Positions 1 through 8,015 of a stretch of DNA of 19,992 nucleotides are shown piece by piece. Every line of letters begins with the position of its first letter. Within the stretch, counting starts at the first letter, position 1. The DNA is taken from the NCBI GenBank assembly GCA_947258905.1, contig CAMYKF010000381.1, forward strand, positions 1-19,992, written 5' to 3'. Both the position numbers and the translations under genes were made by a program. Source of the DNA: an uncultured Pirellulaceae bacterium. GTDB taxonomy: Bacteria > Planctomycetota > Planctomycetia > Pirellulales > Pirellulaceae. Under the pieces are notes generated by a model. It saw only the letters and a program-made list of their open reading frames with translations. It had not been told where the DNA came from and did no database searches.

Positions 1-1148
1 GCGTTCCTGGCTGGCATTCGATGCGCAAGGAACAACTTGTGACGGCCCTGCTGAAACTGGCTCGACAAAAACAACGCAGTAGCCAGTCAGGCAAATCGAC
101 GGCAACTGGCGGTAGCGGCAAATCCAAAACCAAGACCAGAAATTCGGCCAAAACCGAATCGCGATTGACGGCCTCCAAACGCATCAACGGCAACAACACG
201 GCGTCCTCCGGCAACGGGACCGCGAAAAAGAAATCCCGTCGCAAACCGCACTCGCAAAACGAACGTGTCGTGAAAATCATCCGCGAGGAAAACAAGCGGC
301 GTGAACAGCTGAAAGATCTGGCTCGCGTCACCTCCAGCAATTCCAGAACCGAACCGGCCAGGGATCGCGTCGTGCTGATCGTGCGAGACCCTTACTGGAT
401 GCAGGCCTACTGGGAAATCACCCGCGCCACTGTGGAACGAGCCAATGTGGCGTTGCACGAAAAATGGCACGAAGCCCGGCCGGTGATCCGGTTGTTTGAA
501 GTCACCGATTCCAACCAGACACACGCGGTCGAGCAGATTGTCCGCGATATTCCGGTCCACGGTGGCGTTAAGAACTGGTTCATTGACGTTCCCGATCCGC
601 CTCGAACCTATCGCATCGCAATTGGCTATTTGTTGCCCGATGGCAAGTTCTATTTGATTGCCAAGAGCAACAAGGTGACAACACCGATCCCCAGCAGCAG
701 CGATTCGGTCGATCACAACTGGACCGACATCGCCATGAACCACCAGAAGTTCTACGCCTTGAGCGGCGGGTATACCGAGGATACGGCCAATGACGAGTTG
801 CGTGAGGTGTTTGAGGAGAAGCTCAGACGCCCCATGACCACGCCAATGTTCGCGCAGATCACCTCGTCGACGCTGGGTGGTGCTCGCGGTTTTGAATTCG
901 CGGTCGATGCCGAAATGATCATTTACGGTACAGCTGACCCCGAGGCGAGCGTCACGCTGGCCGGCGAGCCGGTGAAACTCCGCAACGACGGTACGTTTGA
1001 AGTCCGCATGTCGCTGCCTGATCGACGTCAGGTCCTGCCGGTCGTCGCTTGCAGCCGCGATGGCACCGAGCAACGCACGACCGTGGTGGCCATCGAACGC
1101 AACACCAAGGTGATGGAACCGATCACCCGCGAACTGGAAGACACCTAG
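1..1148 (+). CDS. DUF4912 domain protein, 5'-truncated by the window edge
   Basis: The reading frame is open from the first bases. The codons before the ATG at 21 read VPGWHS and join smoothly to MRKEQLVTALLK, so this ATG is probably internal and the gene starts outside the window. That junction resembles the end of a Rho-N or SAP-like helical module, which often precedes DUF4912. Next comes a long Lys/Arg/Ser/Thr-rich, low-complexity linker (about nt 75-300), then the DUF4912 core (about nt 360-690) with the typical start DRVVLIVRDPYWMQAYWEIT and a later YRIAIGYLLPDGKFYLIAKS. The C-terminal part (about nt 890-1110) looks like a beta-sandwich of Ig-like type (GTADPEASVTL, NDGTFEVRMSLPD). The biochemical role of DUF4912 is unknown. 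The basic linker and Rho-N-like start suggest nucleic-acid contact, which is inference. The stop is TAG at 1146-1148. No neighbour helps to assign a function. Confidence 0.85.
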   Translation, partial: VPGWHSMRKEQLVTALLKLARQKQRSSQSGKSTATGGSGKSKTKTRNSAKTESRLTASKRINGNNTASSGNGTAKKKSRRKPHSQNERVVKIIREENKRREQLKDLARVTSSNSRTEPARDRVVLIVRDPYWMQAYWEITRATVERANVALHEKWHEARPVIRLFEVTDSNQTHAVEQIVRDIPVHGGVKNWFIDVPDPPRTYRIAIGYLLPDGKFYLIAKSNKVTTPIPSSSDSVDHNWTDIAMNHQKFYALSGGYTEDTANDELREVFEEKLRRPMTTPMFAQITSSTLGGARGFEFAVDAEMIIYGTADPEASVTLAGEPVKLRNDGTFEVRMSLPDRRQVLPVVACSRDGTEQRTTVVAIERNTKVMEPITRELEDT

Positions 1149-1173
1149 TCCACGTCAATCCTGTCCAGCAGTC

Positions 1174-1370
1174 GTAGCCGGACTCGCGAGAGTTCGGGCC
1201 GCGGCCTTCGTAATTGCGTCCCGCCCCGAAGGAGCCCGAAGTTAGCCCGGAGTTTTGCCACTTCGGCTCCGTGGTCTCCGGACGCAGCCGGTCTCGCAAG
1301 AGTTTGGGCGGCGGCCTCCCTAACTGCATCCCGCCCTGCAGGGGCCCGAAGTGTTGGCACTTCGGCAACA
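1174..1370. repeat. Two tandem copies of a palindromic intergenic repeat (type A)
   Basis: Copy 1 runs from about 1174 to 1271 and copy 2 from about 1284 to 1370. Their first 60 bases align without gaps and differ only at scattered positions; copy 1 then carries about 10 extra bases. Each starts with G(T/C)AGCCGG and ends with ACTTCGGC, so the ends are imperfect inverted repeats. Copy 2 contains a perfect hairpin at 1346-1365: CCGAAGTG, loop TTGG, CACTTCGG. The same plan, with the same 4-base loop spacing, recurs at 7230-7302. The 1149-1449 stretch has no convincing gene. Apart from the repeats it holds an AT-rich tract just before the ABC-F start, with a small inverted repeat CAAATT/AATTTG, which could carry the promoter of that gene. 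Confidence 0.75.
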
Positions 1371-1449
1371 TCTCGCCTGCGAAACTGCCATCGATTGGCA
1401 TAGAATCGACAAATTCAAAAATTTGTGACTGTTTCGCGCTTCACATTGC

Positions 1450-3366
1450 ATGTTGTTGTCGGCCAAAAATCTGCGCAAGTATTTCTCGGCTGATCCGGTG
1501 CTGGACGGGGCGTCGCTGGAAATTCGCCAGGGACAGCATATTGCGCTGGTCGGTCCAAATGGCTGCGGCAAGACGACGTTGCTGAACATGCTGGTCGGCG
1601 ACCTGTCGCCCGACGGCGGGGAGGTTACCACCGCGCCCGGAGCCCGCATCGGCTTTCTGCGTCAACAGGTCGAGTTCGATCCGCAGCAAACCGTGTGGCA
1701 AATGGCCGAGACCGCTCTGGCGGCATTGATCCAGCTGGCCGAGAGGGCCCATCAACTGGCGCAGCGGATGGCCGACGCCTCGACACGCGAACAACAAACG
1801 CTGGCCCGCCAATACGATTATCTGCACAGCGAGCTGGAACATCGCCGCGGCTATCAGATTGAATTCAAGATCCGGCGGGTGCTGGGCGGTCTGGGTTTCA
1901 GTCAGGAATTCGAACAGCGGCCGATCGGGCAACTCAGTGGCGGTCAACAAAACCGCTTGATGCTGGCCCGGCTGCTGCTGGAAGAACCGGACTTGATGCT
2001 GCTGGACGAGCCATCCAATCACCTCGACATCGAATCAACAACCTGGCTGGAACAGTTTCTGGCCGAATCGCGACAGGCTTTCCTGCTGGTCAGCCACGAC
2101 CGCTACTTTCTGGATCGCGTTACCAACATCACGTTCGAGCTGGTGCATGGCCAGATTGACACCTTCCCGGGGAACTACACCAAATACAAGGAACTGAAAG
2201 CCGAGCGGCTGGAAGTGCAGCGTCGGACGTACGAGCGGCAGCAGGAAGAAAAGGACAAGCTGAAGGATTTCATCCGCCGCCATCATCACGGGCAAAAGCA
2301 TGCCCAGGCCGAAGACCGACGCCGCAAACTGGAACGTCTGGAGCAAACCGAACAGGCGCCGGTGCCTCGCGAAATTCCGATTCCCAAAATGAAATTCCAC
2401 GATGTCGATCGATGTGGCGACGTCGTGTTACGTGTCGATCAACTGGCCAAATCGTTTGATGAGCCGTTGTTCAGTGGCGTGTCGTTTCAAATTGAGCGCG
2501 GACAGCGCTGGGGCTTGCTGGGCGCCAACGGAAGCGGCAAGACAACGCTGCTGCGCTGCCTGTTGCATCAGCTGCCGTTCGACGAAGGCACGGTCAAACC
2601 GGGTACTGGCGTGGAAGTTGGTTACTTCGACCAGCACCTGCAGTGTGTCGACAGCGATTCAATCAGCGCCGAAGCGATTCGTCCACAAGACGAAAGCATT
2701 GCCGAGGTTCGCATGGATGAACTGGCTCGTCGTGACCTGTTGGCGCGTTTCGGAATCTCTGGCGACACCGCACTGCAACGTGTCAACCGTCTCAGCGGCG
2801 GTCAGCGGAATCGCGTCGCGCTGGCCAATCTGGCGGCACAGCGATCGAATTTTCTGATCCTCGACGAGCCGACGAACCATCTCGATCTGTGGGCCCGGGA
2901 GGCCCTGGAGCAGGCGCTCAACCAATTCGCCGGTACCCTGCTGTTGGTCAGCCACGATCGCTACTTTCTCAATCGCGTCTGCACGCACTTGCTCGTCCTG
3001 GAAAATCGCAGCGTGCGTGTCATCGAGGGCAATTACGACACGTATCGCATGTTATTGAGCAAACAAAATGGCCAGGTGCCGGTCACCCAACTGGCGGGGC
3101 AGGGCACGCCTGCGAAGAAACGCAAGCCGCGGTCGCAAAACAGTGAGAAACGCAAACGCCGTTTTCCCTATCGCAAGGTGGCGGAGATTGAATCCGACAT
3201 CGCCACCTGCGAAACGAAAATCGAGGAACTGCACTTTCGTCTCGCCGATCCCGCCGTGCATCGCGATGCCCCGGCAATGATGGCGGCCAAAAGCGAACTG
3301 GCCGATGAAAACGAGCGATTGCATCAGTTGTATGAGCACTGGGAAGAGGCGTCGGAACTGAATTAA
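1450..3366 (+). CDS. ABC-F family ATP-binding protein (Uup/YheS-like)
   Basis: A soluble protein of 638 residues with two ABC ATPase domains and no membrane segments, the layout of ABC-F proteins. Domain 1 has Walker A GPNGCGKTT (35-43), signature LSGGQ (162-166) and Walker B LLDEP (184-188). Domain 2 has Walker A GANGSGKTT (358-366), signature LSGGQ (448-452) and Walker B ILDEP (470-474). The domains are joined by a charged helical linker (about 245-310), the segment that reaches into the ribosome in characterised ABC-F proteins. The C-terminus (about 555-638) is very basic and then coiled-coil, as in Uup. ABC-F members bind the ribosomal E site and act in translation or antibiotic protection; which role applies here cannot be told from sequence. 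The ATG at 1450 sits just before the family's usual first beta-strand; no clear Shine-Dalgarno precedes it. It looks monocistronic. Confidence 0.93.
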   Translation: MLLSAKNLRKYFSADPVLDGASLEIRQGQHIALVGPNGCGKTTLLNMLVGDLSPDGGEVTTAPGARIGFLRQQVEFDPQQTVWQMAETALAALIQLAERAHQLAQRMADASTREQQTLARQYDYLHSELEHRRGYQIEFKIRRVLGGLGFSQEFEQRPIGQLSGGQQNRLMLARLLLEEPDLMLLDEPSNHLDIESTTWLEQFLAESRQAFLLVSHDRYFLDRVTNITFELVHGQIDTFPGNYTKYKELKAERLEVQRRTYERQQEEKDKLKDFIRRHHHGQKHAQAEDRRRKLERLEQTEQAPVPREIPIPKMKFHDVDRCGDVVLRVDQLAKSFDEPLFSGVSFQIERGQRWGLLGANGSGKTTLLRCLLHQLPFDEGTVKPGTGVEVGYFDQHLQCVDSDSISAEAIRPQDESIAEVRMDELARRDLLARFGISGDTALQRVNRLSGGQRNRVALANLAAQRSNFLILDEPTNHLDLWAREALEQALNQFAGTLLLVSHDRYFLNRVCTHLLVLENRSVRVIEGNYDTYRMLLSKQNGQVPVTQLAGQGTPAKKRKPRSQNSEKRKRRFPYRKVAEIESDIATCETKIEELHFRLADPAVHRDAPAMMAAKSELADENERLHQLYEHWEEASELN

Positions 3367-3429
3367 CGGTGCTGATTTCATCAAGTGGGCGAGCTCCGTT
3401 CGAGGAGCATACAAAACACCAGCCGCGAA

Positions 3430-3530
3430 ATACCCGTCGCGGAGCGGCGACATGCAATAGCCGCCCGGCTTCAGACGTGGGTGAAACCGTCCCTCACACC
3501 CGCTTTCGTCCCGGAGCGGTGGCATGCGTA
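3430..3530. repeat. Degenerate intergenic repeat pair (type B)
   Basis: The gap 3367-3656 between the ABC-F and S46 genes has no convincing gene; several short open frames overlap each other and none resembles a known family. It contains two related 16-mers, CGGAGCGGCGACATGC at 3440-3455 and CGGAGCGGTGGCATGC at 3512-3527, matching at 14 of 16 positions. Each is preceded by a CCGTC- or TCGTC-like string. A 5-bp inverted repeat GCTCC/GGAGC (3393-3408) follows the ABC-F stop but has no T-run, so I do not call it a terminator. Confidence 0.45.
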
Positions 3531-3656
3531 CAAACTGCTGCGGGATGTCAGCGGTCCGCGGTTGGTCCCGCATCTGTTCAGCGTCCAGGGCTTGAAAGAT
3601 AATGCAGGGTAATTGCGTTTTCCGGCTTCCGAAAATTTTATTGCCTGGTAACCCAC

Positions 3657-5813
3657 ATGATTCGTTCCACCATTAGTTATCTCATCGTTGTTAGCCTGAT
3701 CCTTGCTTGCTGCGGACCACTGGATTGCAGTGCCGATGAGGGCATGTACCCCGTCAGCGAAATCGCGGCGCTGGAACTGATGTCGCGGGGTCTGGAGATT
3801 TCGCCTGCAGAGATCTTTGATCCCGACAACGTTTGCCTGATCGACGGGATCTGCCGGGTCAACGGCTGCACCGGTTCGTTTGTTTCGGCTGAGGGATTGA
3901 TCATTACCAATCACCACTGTGCTTACCGGGCGATCCAGACGGCCAGCACGCCGGAGAATGACTTGCTCAAAAACGGTTTTTCGGCCGCCGACCGTGCGGC
4001 CGAGATCCCGGCGCCGGGATATGTCGTGCGAATCACCGAGTCGTATCGCGATGTATCGGATCAGGTCTTGTCAGCGGTCAGCGACGAAATGACGTATTCC
4101 GAGCGTGCGAAAGCCATTGAGAAACGACAGAAGGAAATTGAAAAAGCGGCCGAGGAAGCCAACCCGGGTATTCGCGCCGAGGTGGCCGAGATGTTTGCCG
4201 GCAAGACGTACGTGTTGTTCGAGTACACCTTTATTCGCGACGTACGCCTCGTATTCGCACCCCCGTCGTCGGTGGGCAATTTCGGCGGCGATGTGGATAA
4301 CTGGGAATGGCCACGGCACACTGGCGATTTCACTTTCATGCGGGCCTATGTGGCGGCGGACGGTTCATCCGCCGAATACGCCGCGGACAACGTTCCCTTT
4401 CAGCCTAAAAAGTTTATCCAGGTGGCGCCCGAGGGCGTCGCGGAAAACGACTTTGTCTTTCTGCTCGGTTACCCGGGACGCACCGCAAGGCACAAGACTT
4501 CGGCGTTTTTGAACTACGAGGAACAAATGCGGCTGCCCTTTATTGTCGACTTGTACCAGTGGCAGATGGAGCTGATGGAACTGGCGGGTCAGGATGACCG
4601 GGCAGTGGCGCTCAAGCACACATCGCGACTGCGTTCCCTGGCCAATACGGAGAAACGCTCGCGTGGCCAGTTAAAAGGACTGCGTCGAGCGCAGATTGTG
4701 GCCGGCCCGGAAGAAAGCCAGCTGCAATCGTTTATCGAGGCTGATCCGCAGCGCGTAGCCAAATACGGGGCCGTGTTGCAGGATATTGAGGGTGTCTACG
4801 AGGAGATGGCCCGGCAAGCCGAATATGAACTGACGTTTAAAAACCTGTTCGCCGCCTGTCGCTCTCTATCCATCGCCATGACGATTTACGATGCCGCAGT
4901 GGAACGGCAAAAGGATGACCTGGAACGCGAAAGCCAGTACATGGATCGCAATATGGACCGCACGGTGCAACGGATGAAGCTGACCCAGCGGGACGTGCAT
5001 CCGGAAACTGATCGGCAGACAATCGCCGGCATGCTGGACCGTCTGTCGACTCTGAAACAGTTTGCGAGCCAGCCCTTTTTGCAGCGCTGGCGGGATGCAG
5101 ACCTTGCGGAACGGGAGTCTTTCCTGAACGAGATCTTTAGTTCCAGCAAAATCGTCGACCAGCAATTCGCCGATGAATGTCTGGCTATGACTCCCGACGA
5201 ACTTAACGACGTGGATGAGCCATTTCTGCAACTCGTGATGGGGATGTACCCCGAATTCGTGCGTCTGCGCGAACTGGACAAGGAGCGCGAAGGCCGGCTG
5301 GACCAGCTGTACGGTTTGCTGATCGAAGTCAAACAGGACTGGCTCAGGACCCGGTTCGTGCCCGACGCCAATTCCACACTGCGGATGACCTTTGGCCGCG
5401 TCGAAGGCTATTCGCCCGAGGACGCCGTGTTCAAATTCCCGATTACCACGCTGCGTGGCGTTATCGAAAAGACGACCGGTGAGGAGCCGTTTGTGACACC
5501 GGACCGCATCCGCGAGCTATACGCGCAACGCGATTTCGGCCGCTTTGCCCATCCCGACCTCGATCAGGTACCGGTGGCGATTCTGTACAGCACCGATACC
5601 ACCGGCGGTAATTCAGGCAGCCCCATCCTGAATTCCAAAGGCCAGCTGGTGGGCGTGAATTTTGACCGTGCTTTCGAGGCCACCATCAACGACTTTGCCT
5701 GGAACCACGATTACAGTCGTTCCATCGGAGTGGATATCCGATATGCTTTGTGGATCACGGGCAAAGTCTATGGCGCGGACCATTTGCTGGATGAAATGGG
5801 AGTCGCCCGGTAA
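3657..5813 (+). CDS. Secreted S46 family dipeptidyl-peptidase (DPP11/DPP7-like)
   Basis: A 718-residue exported serine peptidase of family S46, which removes dipeptides from the N-termini of peptides in the periplasm. The length fits the family (about 700-720). An N-terminal signal peptide (hydrophobic residues about 7-20) ends near CSA-DEG. The chymotrypsin-like triad is visible: the His of TNHHC (84-88), Asp224 in RHTGDF after the family motif GGDVDNWEWP, and Ser653 in GGNSGSP. A long helical insertion lies between about 290 and 590, as in known S46 structures. Eighteen residues after the catalytic Ser is Arg671 in VNFDRAFE. In Porphyromonas DPP11 the Arg at this spacing (Arg673) gives preference for Asp/Glu at P1, while DPP7 has Gly, so acidic specificity is inferred. 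A TerB-like gene follows 38 bases downstream on the same strand and may be co-transcribed. Confidence 0.95.
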   Translation: MIRSTISYLIVVSLILACCGPLDCSADEGMYPVSEIAALELMSRGLEISPAEIFDPDNVCLIDGICRVNGCTGSFVSAEGLIITNHHCAYRAIQTASTPENDLLKNGFSAADRAAEIPAPGYVVRITESYRDVSDQVLSAVSDEMTYSERAKAIEKRQKEIEKAAEEANPGIRAEVAEMFAGKTYVLFEYTFIRDVRLVFAPPSSVGNFGGDVDNWEWPRHTGDFTFMRAYVAADGSSAEYAADNVPFQPKKFIQVAPEGVAENDFVFLLGYPGRTARHKTSAFLNYEEQMRLPFIVDLYQWQMELMELAGQDDRAVALKHTSRLRSLANTEKRSRGQLKGLRRAQIVAGPEESQLQSFIEADPQRVAKYGAVLQDIEGVYEEMARQAEYELTFKNLFAACRSLSIAMTIYDAAVERQKDDLERESQYMDRNMDRTVQRMKLTQRDVHPETDRQTIAGMLDRLSTLKQFASQPFLQRWRDADLAERESFLNEIFSSSKIVDQQFADECLAMTPDELNDVDEPFLQLVMGMYPEFVRLRELDKEREGRLDQLYGLLIEVKQDWLRTRFVPDANSTLRMTFGRVEGYSPEDAVFKFPITTLRGVIEKTTGEEPFVTPDRIRELYAQRDFGRFAHPDLDQVPVAILYSTDTTGGNSGSPILNSKGQLVGVNFDRAFEATINDFAWNHDYSRSIGVDIRYALWITGKVYGADHLLDEMGVAR

Positions 5814-5851
5814 CCCCCACGACCCGGTGCGTTTATCAGGCAGGCAGAATC

Positions 5852-6193
5852 ATGGAATATCAGCAACTCTTCCACAACCTCGTCCAGCTGGCTGCCGTCG
5901 ATGGCAAGTTCACCGAAGAAGAAATCCGTTTTCTCGTCGATCGGTCGGAACGCTGGGGCATTCCCTCGGACGAATTTGAAACCGCGCTGGCCGGACTGGA
6001 TTCCGAAATTGAATTGCAAATGCCCGAGAGCAAGGAGGACCGCATGGAAATGCTGCGCGAGATGATTCGACTGATGGCGGTTGACGGTGAACTGGCGGAA
6101 ACCGAGAAACGCCTGTGCGCCGCCGCTTCAGCGAGCATGGAAATCAGCGGCTCGGAATTTTCCGCGATTATCGAAGGCTTGCTCAACGAGTGA
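5852..6193 (+). CDS. Small TerB-like helical protein
   Basis: An acidic cytoplasmic protein of 113 residues with no signal peptide or membrane segment. It consists of two similar halves: LVQLAAVDGKFTEEE (10-24) and MIRLMAVDGELAETE (71-85), each followed by an amphipathic helix and a short SDEFE- or GSEFS-type turn. AVDG followed by T/A-E-x-E is typical of the TerB (tellurite resistance B-like) helical fold, where acidic residues may bind metal. TerB-like domains occur in many settings, so tellurite resistance should not be assumed; no other ter gene is present. It lies 38 bases after the S46 peptidase gene and its stop is 30 bases from the stop of the convergent DUF4105 gene. The likely operon with S46 comes from spacing only. 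Confidence 0.8.
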   Translation: MEYQQLFHNLVQLAAVDGKFTEEEIRFLVDRSERWGIPSDEFETALAGLDSEIELQMPESKEDRMEMLREMIRLMAVDGELAETEKRLCAAASASMEISGSEFSAIIEGLLNE

Positions 6194-6223
6194 GTCAGGC
6201 GCCGCGGTTGGAACCGAGCATAT

Positions 6224-7072
6224 TCAACGGCGAATCAGGTTCGAAAACTGCGGGTCCTCAAAATGCTGGTCGGCCAGATCATTGATCCAGGCCCGCTGCT
6301 TGAGTTGCTCAAACGGCACGCTGTTGTCCAGCAAGCCCTCCTCATACGCGTACTCTGCCGAGTAACCGGGCAGCAATATGCGCCAGTTGTAACTGAGCTT
6401 TTGCTGCTTGATCCGGTTCACATGATCGAGAATGTTGGTCGTGCAGTTGTTGGCCAGCGTGTGATAGAACTCGGGTTGCCGCGCCAGCTGGTTAACGCGT
6501 TCCATGACGTCGAGGAACAGGGCCTGAGACTGTTCCGGTGTAGCGACCGTTCGGTAAACATACACATCCGCATCGCGATGACGGGTGCGCAAGCGAACAA
6601 TGTCCCGCTCATCCGCCACGACATAGGTAATCTCGTATTGACGGGTAAAGCCCAGAATCGGTGAATACTCTTCACCCTTTTCTGTACGGATCTCGGCCGA
6701 CACCCCAATGTAACTTCCGTCAGCCAGGCCGAAACTCAACATCGTGTGCGCCATGTATTCATTGCCCTGAAAGGGCACCACGATAAAATCGACGTTGCGG
6801 ATATCATCAATTCGAAACGTGCGATCGTAGTACCGCGGTACGAAATCGTTTTCGGAAAGATACAAATTGTTGCGCACGTTACGCACGTTGACTTTGCCAC
6901 CCGGCAGTCCGATGGCGTAGGGCAACTTGGCAAACTGGGGCGACCAGTCGCGATAATTTGAGGCGGCAATTCGCTGCGACAGACGGTTCAGCTGCAGTGG
7001 TTTGCAACCACCGGGCACGACCGTCAAAAACAACGCAGCCAACAGCAGGATGGCCAGGCAACGCCAGCGCAT
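6224..7072 (-). CDS. DUF4105 domain envelope protein
   Basis: From the ATG at 7072 the product has 282 residues. It starts MRWRC, followed by a hydrophobic signal segment, LAILLLAALFLTVV, and then PGGC; this could be a weak lipobox (Pro at -3 is unusual) or an ordinary signal peptide. The GTG six codons upstream (7090) is open too, but the ATG gives a canonical signal peptide and has GAGGA four bases before it. The body matches DUF4105: DFIVVPFQGNEYMAHTMLSF, a central strand-rich stretch around EITYVVADERDIVRLRT, and the conserved NNCTTN in the C-terminal half. DUF4105 is a predicted extracytoplasmic domain of unknown activity; the conserved Cys and nearby His have led to suggestions of a papain-like fold, unproven here. 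It is convergent with the TerB-like gene. A hairpin, AGGCCG-ATTA-CGGCCT (7099-7114), lies in its upstream region. Confidence 0.85.
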   Translation of the reverse strand: MRWRCLAILLLAALFLTVVPGGCKPLQLNRLSQRIAASNYRDWSPQFAKLPYAIGLPGGKVNVRNVRNNLYLSENDFVPRYYDRTFRIDDIRNVDFIVVPFQGNEYMAHTMLSFGLADGSYIGVSAEIRTEKGEEYSPILGFTRQYEITYVVADERDIVRLRTRHRDADVYVYRTVATPEQSQALFLDVMERVNQLARQPEFYHTLANNCTTNILDHVNRIKQQKLSYNWRILLPGYSAEYAYEEGLLDNSVPFEQLKQRAWINDLADQHFEDPQFSNLIRR

Positions 7073-7229
7073 GGAATCCTCGGAAAACACTCAGTGCGAG
7101 GCCGATTACGGCCTGATTCAAGGCGACTTGTACCGGGAATGCTGCACCCGGGCAATCGGGATATGACGGGACGCCGCTACGTGGCGTGACCGGACCTAAT
7201 ACAGCGACAGCGCGGAATTCCATTTCACC

Positions 7230-7302
7230 CGTAGCCGAGGTTGCAAAGACTTCGCGTTTCCCCGGCGGAGACAGGGCCCGAATTCTGGCGAATTCGGCTA
7301 CG
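7230..7302. repeat. Palindromic intergenic repeat (type A), third copy
   Basis: A 73-bp element bounded by perfect 9-bp inverted repeats, CGTAGCCGA (7230-7238) and TCGGCTACG (7294-7302). Inside is a perfect hairpin, CCGAATTC-TGGC-GAATTCGG (7278-7297). The plan matches the pair at 1174-1370. The rest of the gene-free stretch 7073-7405 holds the small hairpin at 7099-7114, no convincing open frame, and the upstream region of the DinB-like gene. The element could also act as a bidirectional transcription block, but no T-run follows it. Confidence 0.75.
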
Positions 7303-7405
7303 TTGCAATGCCAAGCCAGGTAGTCTTCTTTTTATCCAGCTGCTTGCTGGCATAGGATTGTTGCATGACGAACGCCATCACCTGTAGCTAGCGAAGGGAT
7401 TAGAC

Positions 7406-7942
7406 ATGAGTTTGAAAGCACACGCACGTCACGGGCTGAATATTTCGCGGCAGATGACTGAAAACATCGTTGGCCAGTTTCAAGGCGACGACTGGTTTTA
7501 TCAGCCTACTCCCAAAGCCAACCATGCGCTGTGGGTCGTCGGGCACCTGGCCCTGGCGGACAATGCATTTGCCAGCAAGTTTCGCGAAGATACCGATCAC
7601 AAGCCGGCAGGGTACGAAGCCTTGTTCTGGTTCGGTACCGAACCATCCTCCAATGCCTCCGCGTACCCACCGGTGGACGAAGTCCTGGCGTATTTTCGCA
7701 ATCGTCGCGAAAACTTGCTGAAGGTCCTGGATGAGTTGTCGGACGAAGAGCTGTCAGCTGTGGCGCCTCCGGCCGACGAGCCGGGACCGATTTCCGGTGC
7801 TCCTGATGTCGGGCAATTGTTCCACTTTGCCGCTTACCACGAAGGTATCCATTGCGGGCAGTTGACGGTTTGCCATCGCGGACTGGGCCATCCTCCGCTG
7901 TATCGTCCGGAGAACGTCCCGGCCACTGCGGACGGCGCATAA
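7406..7942 (+). CDS. DinB-fold putative metal-dependent protein
   Basis: A 178-residue soluble protein with the four-helix DinB/YfiT fold. The three metal-ligand histidines of the family are in place: His47 in WVVGHLA, and His145 and His149 in AAYHEGIHCGQL (HxxxH). Helix 1 is LNISRQMTENIVGQF. Members of this superfamily include damage-inducible DinB proteins and thiol-dependent transferases using bacillithiol, mycothiol or glutathione; nothing in the sequence selects one substrate. The start is well supported by AAGGGA (7394-7399), six bases before the ATG. The FloA-like gene follows after 73 bases on the same strand, so co-transcription is possible. Confidence 0.88.
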   Translation: MSLKAHARHGLNISRQMTENIVGQFQGDDWFYQPTPKANHALWVVGHLALADNAFASKFREDTDHKPAGYEALFWFGTEPSSNASAYPPVDEVLAYFRNRRENLLKVLDELSDEELSAVAPPADEPGPISGAPDVGQLFHFAAYHEGIHCGQLTVCHRGLGHPPLYRPENVPATADGA

Positions 7943-8015
7943 TCCGCAACGCATAAGCTGCAACGGCTGAGTTCGAAATGCAAGACCGTAATTAATTCAA
8001 TTACCGAGTTGATAA

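Noticed and set aside
87..1073. Long minus-strand open frame of 328 codons
   Set aside because: It is antisense to the DUF4912 gene, whose protein motifs are recognisable; the antisense product has no family resemblance and arises from GC-rich codon use.
7073..7090. GTG start giving the DUF4105 protein six more residues
   Set aside because: The ATG at 7072 has a GAGGA before it and yields a canonical signal peptide.
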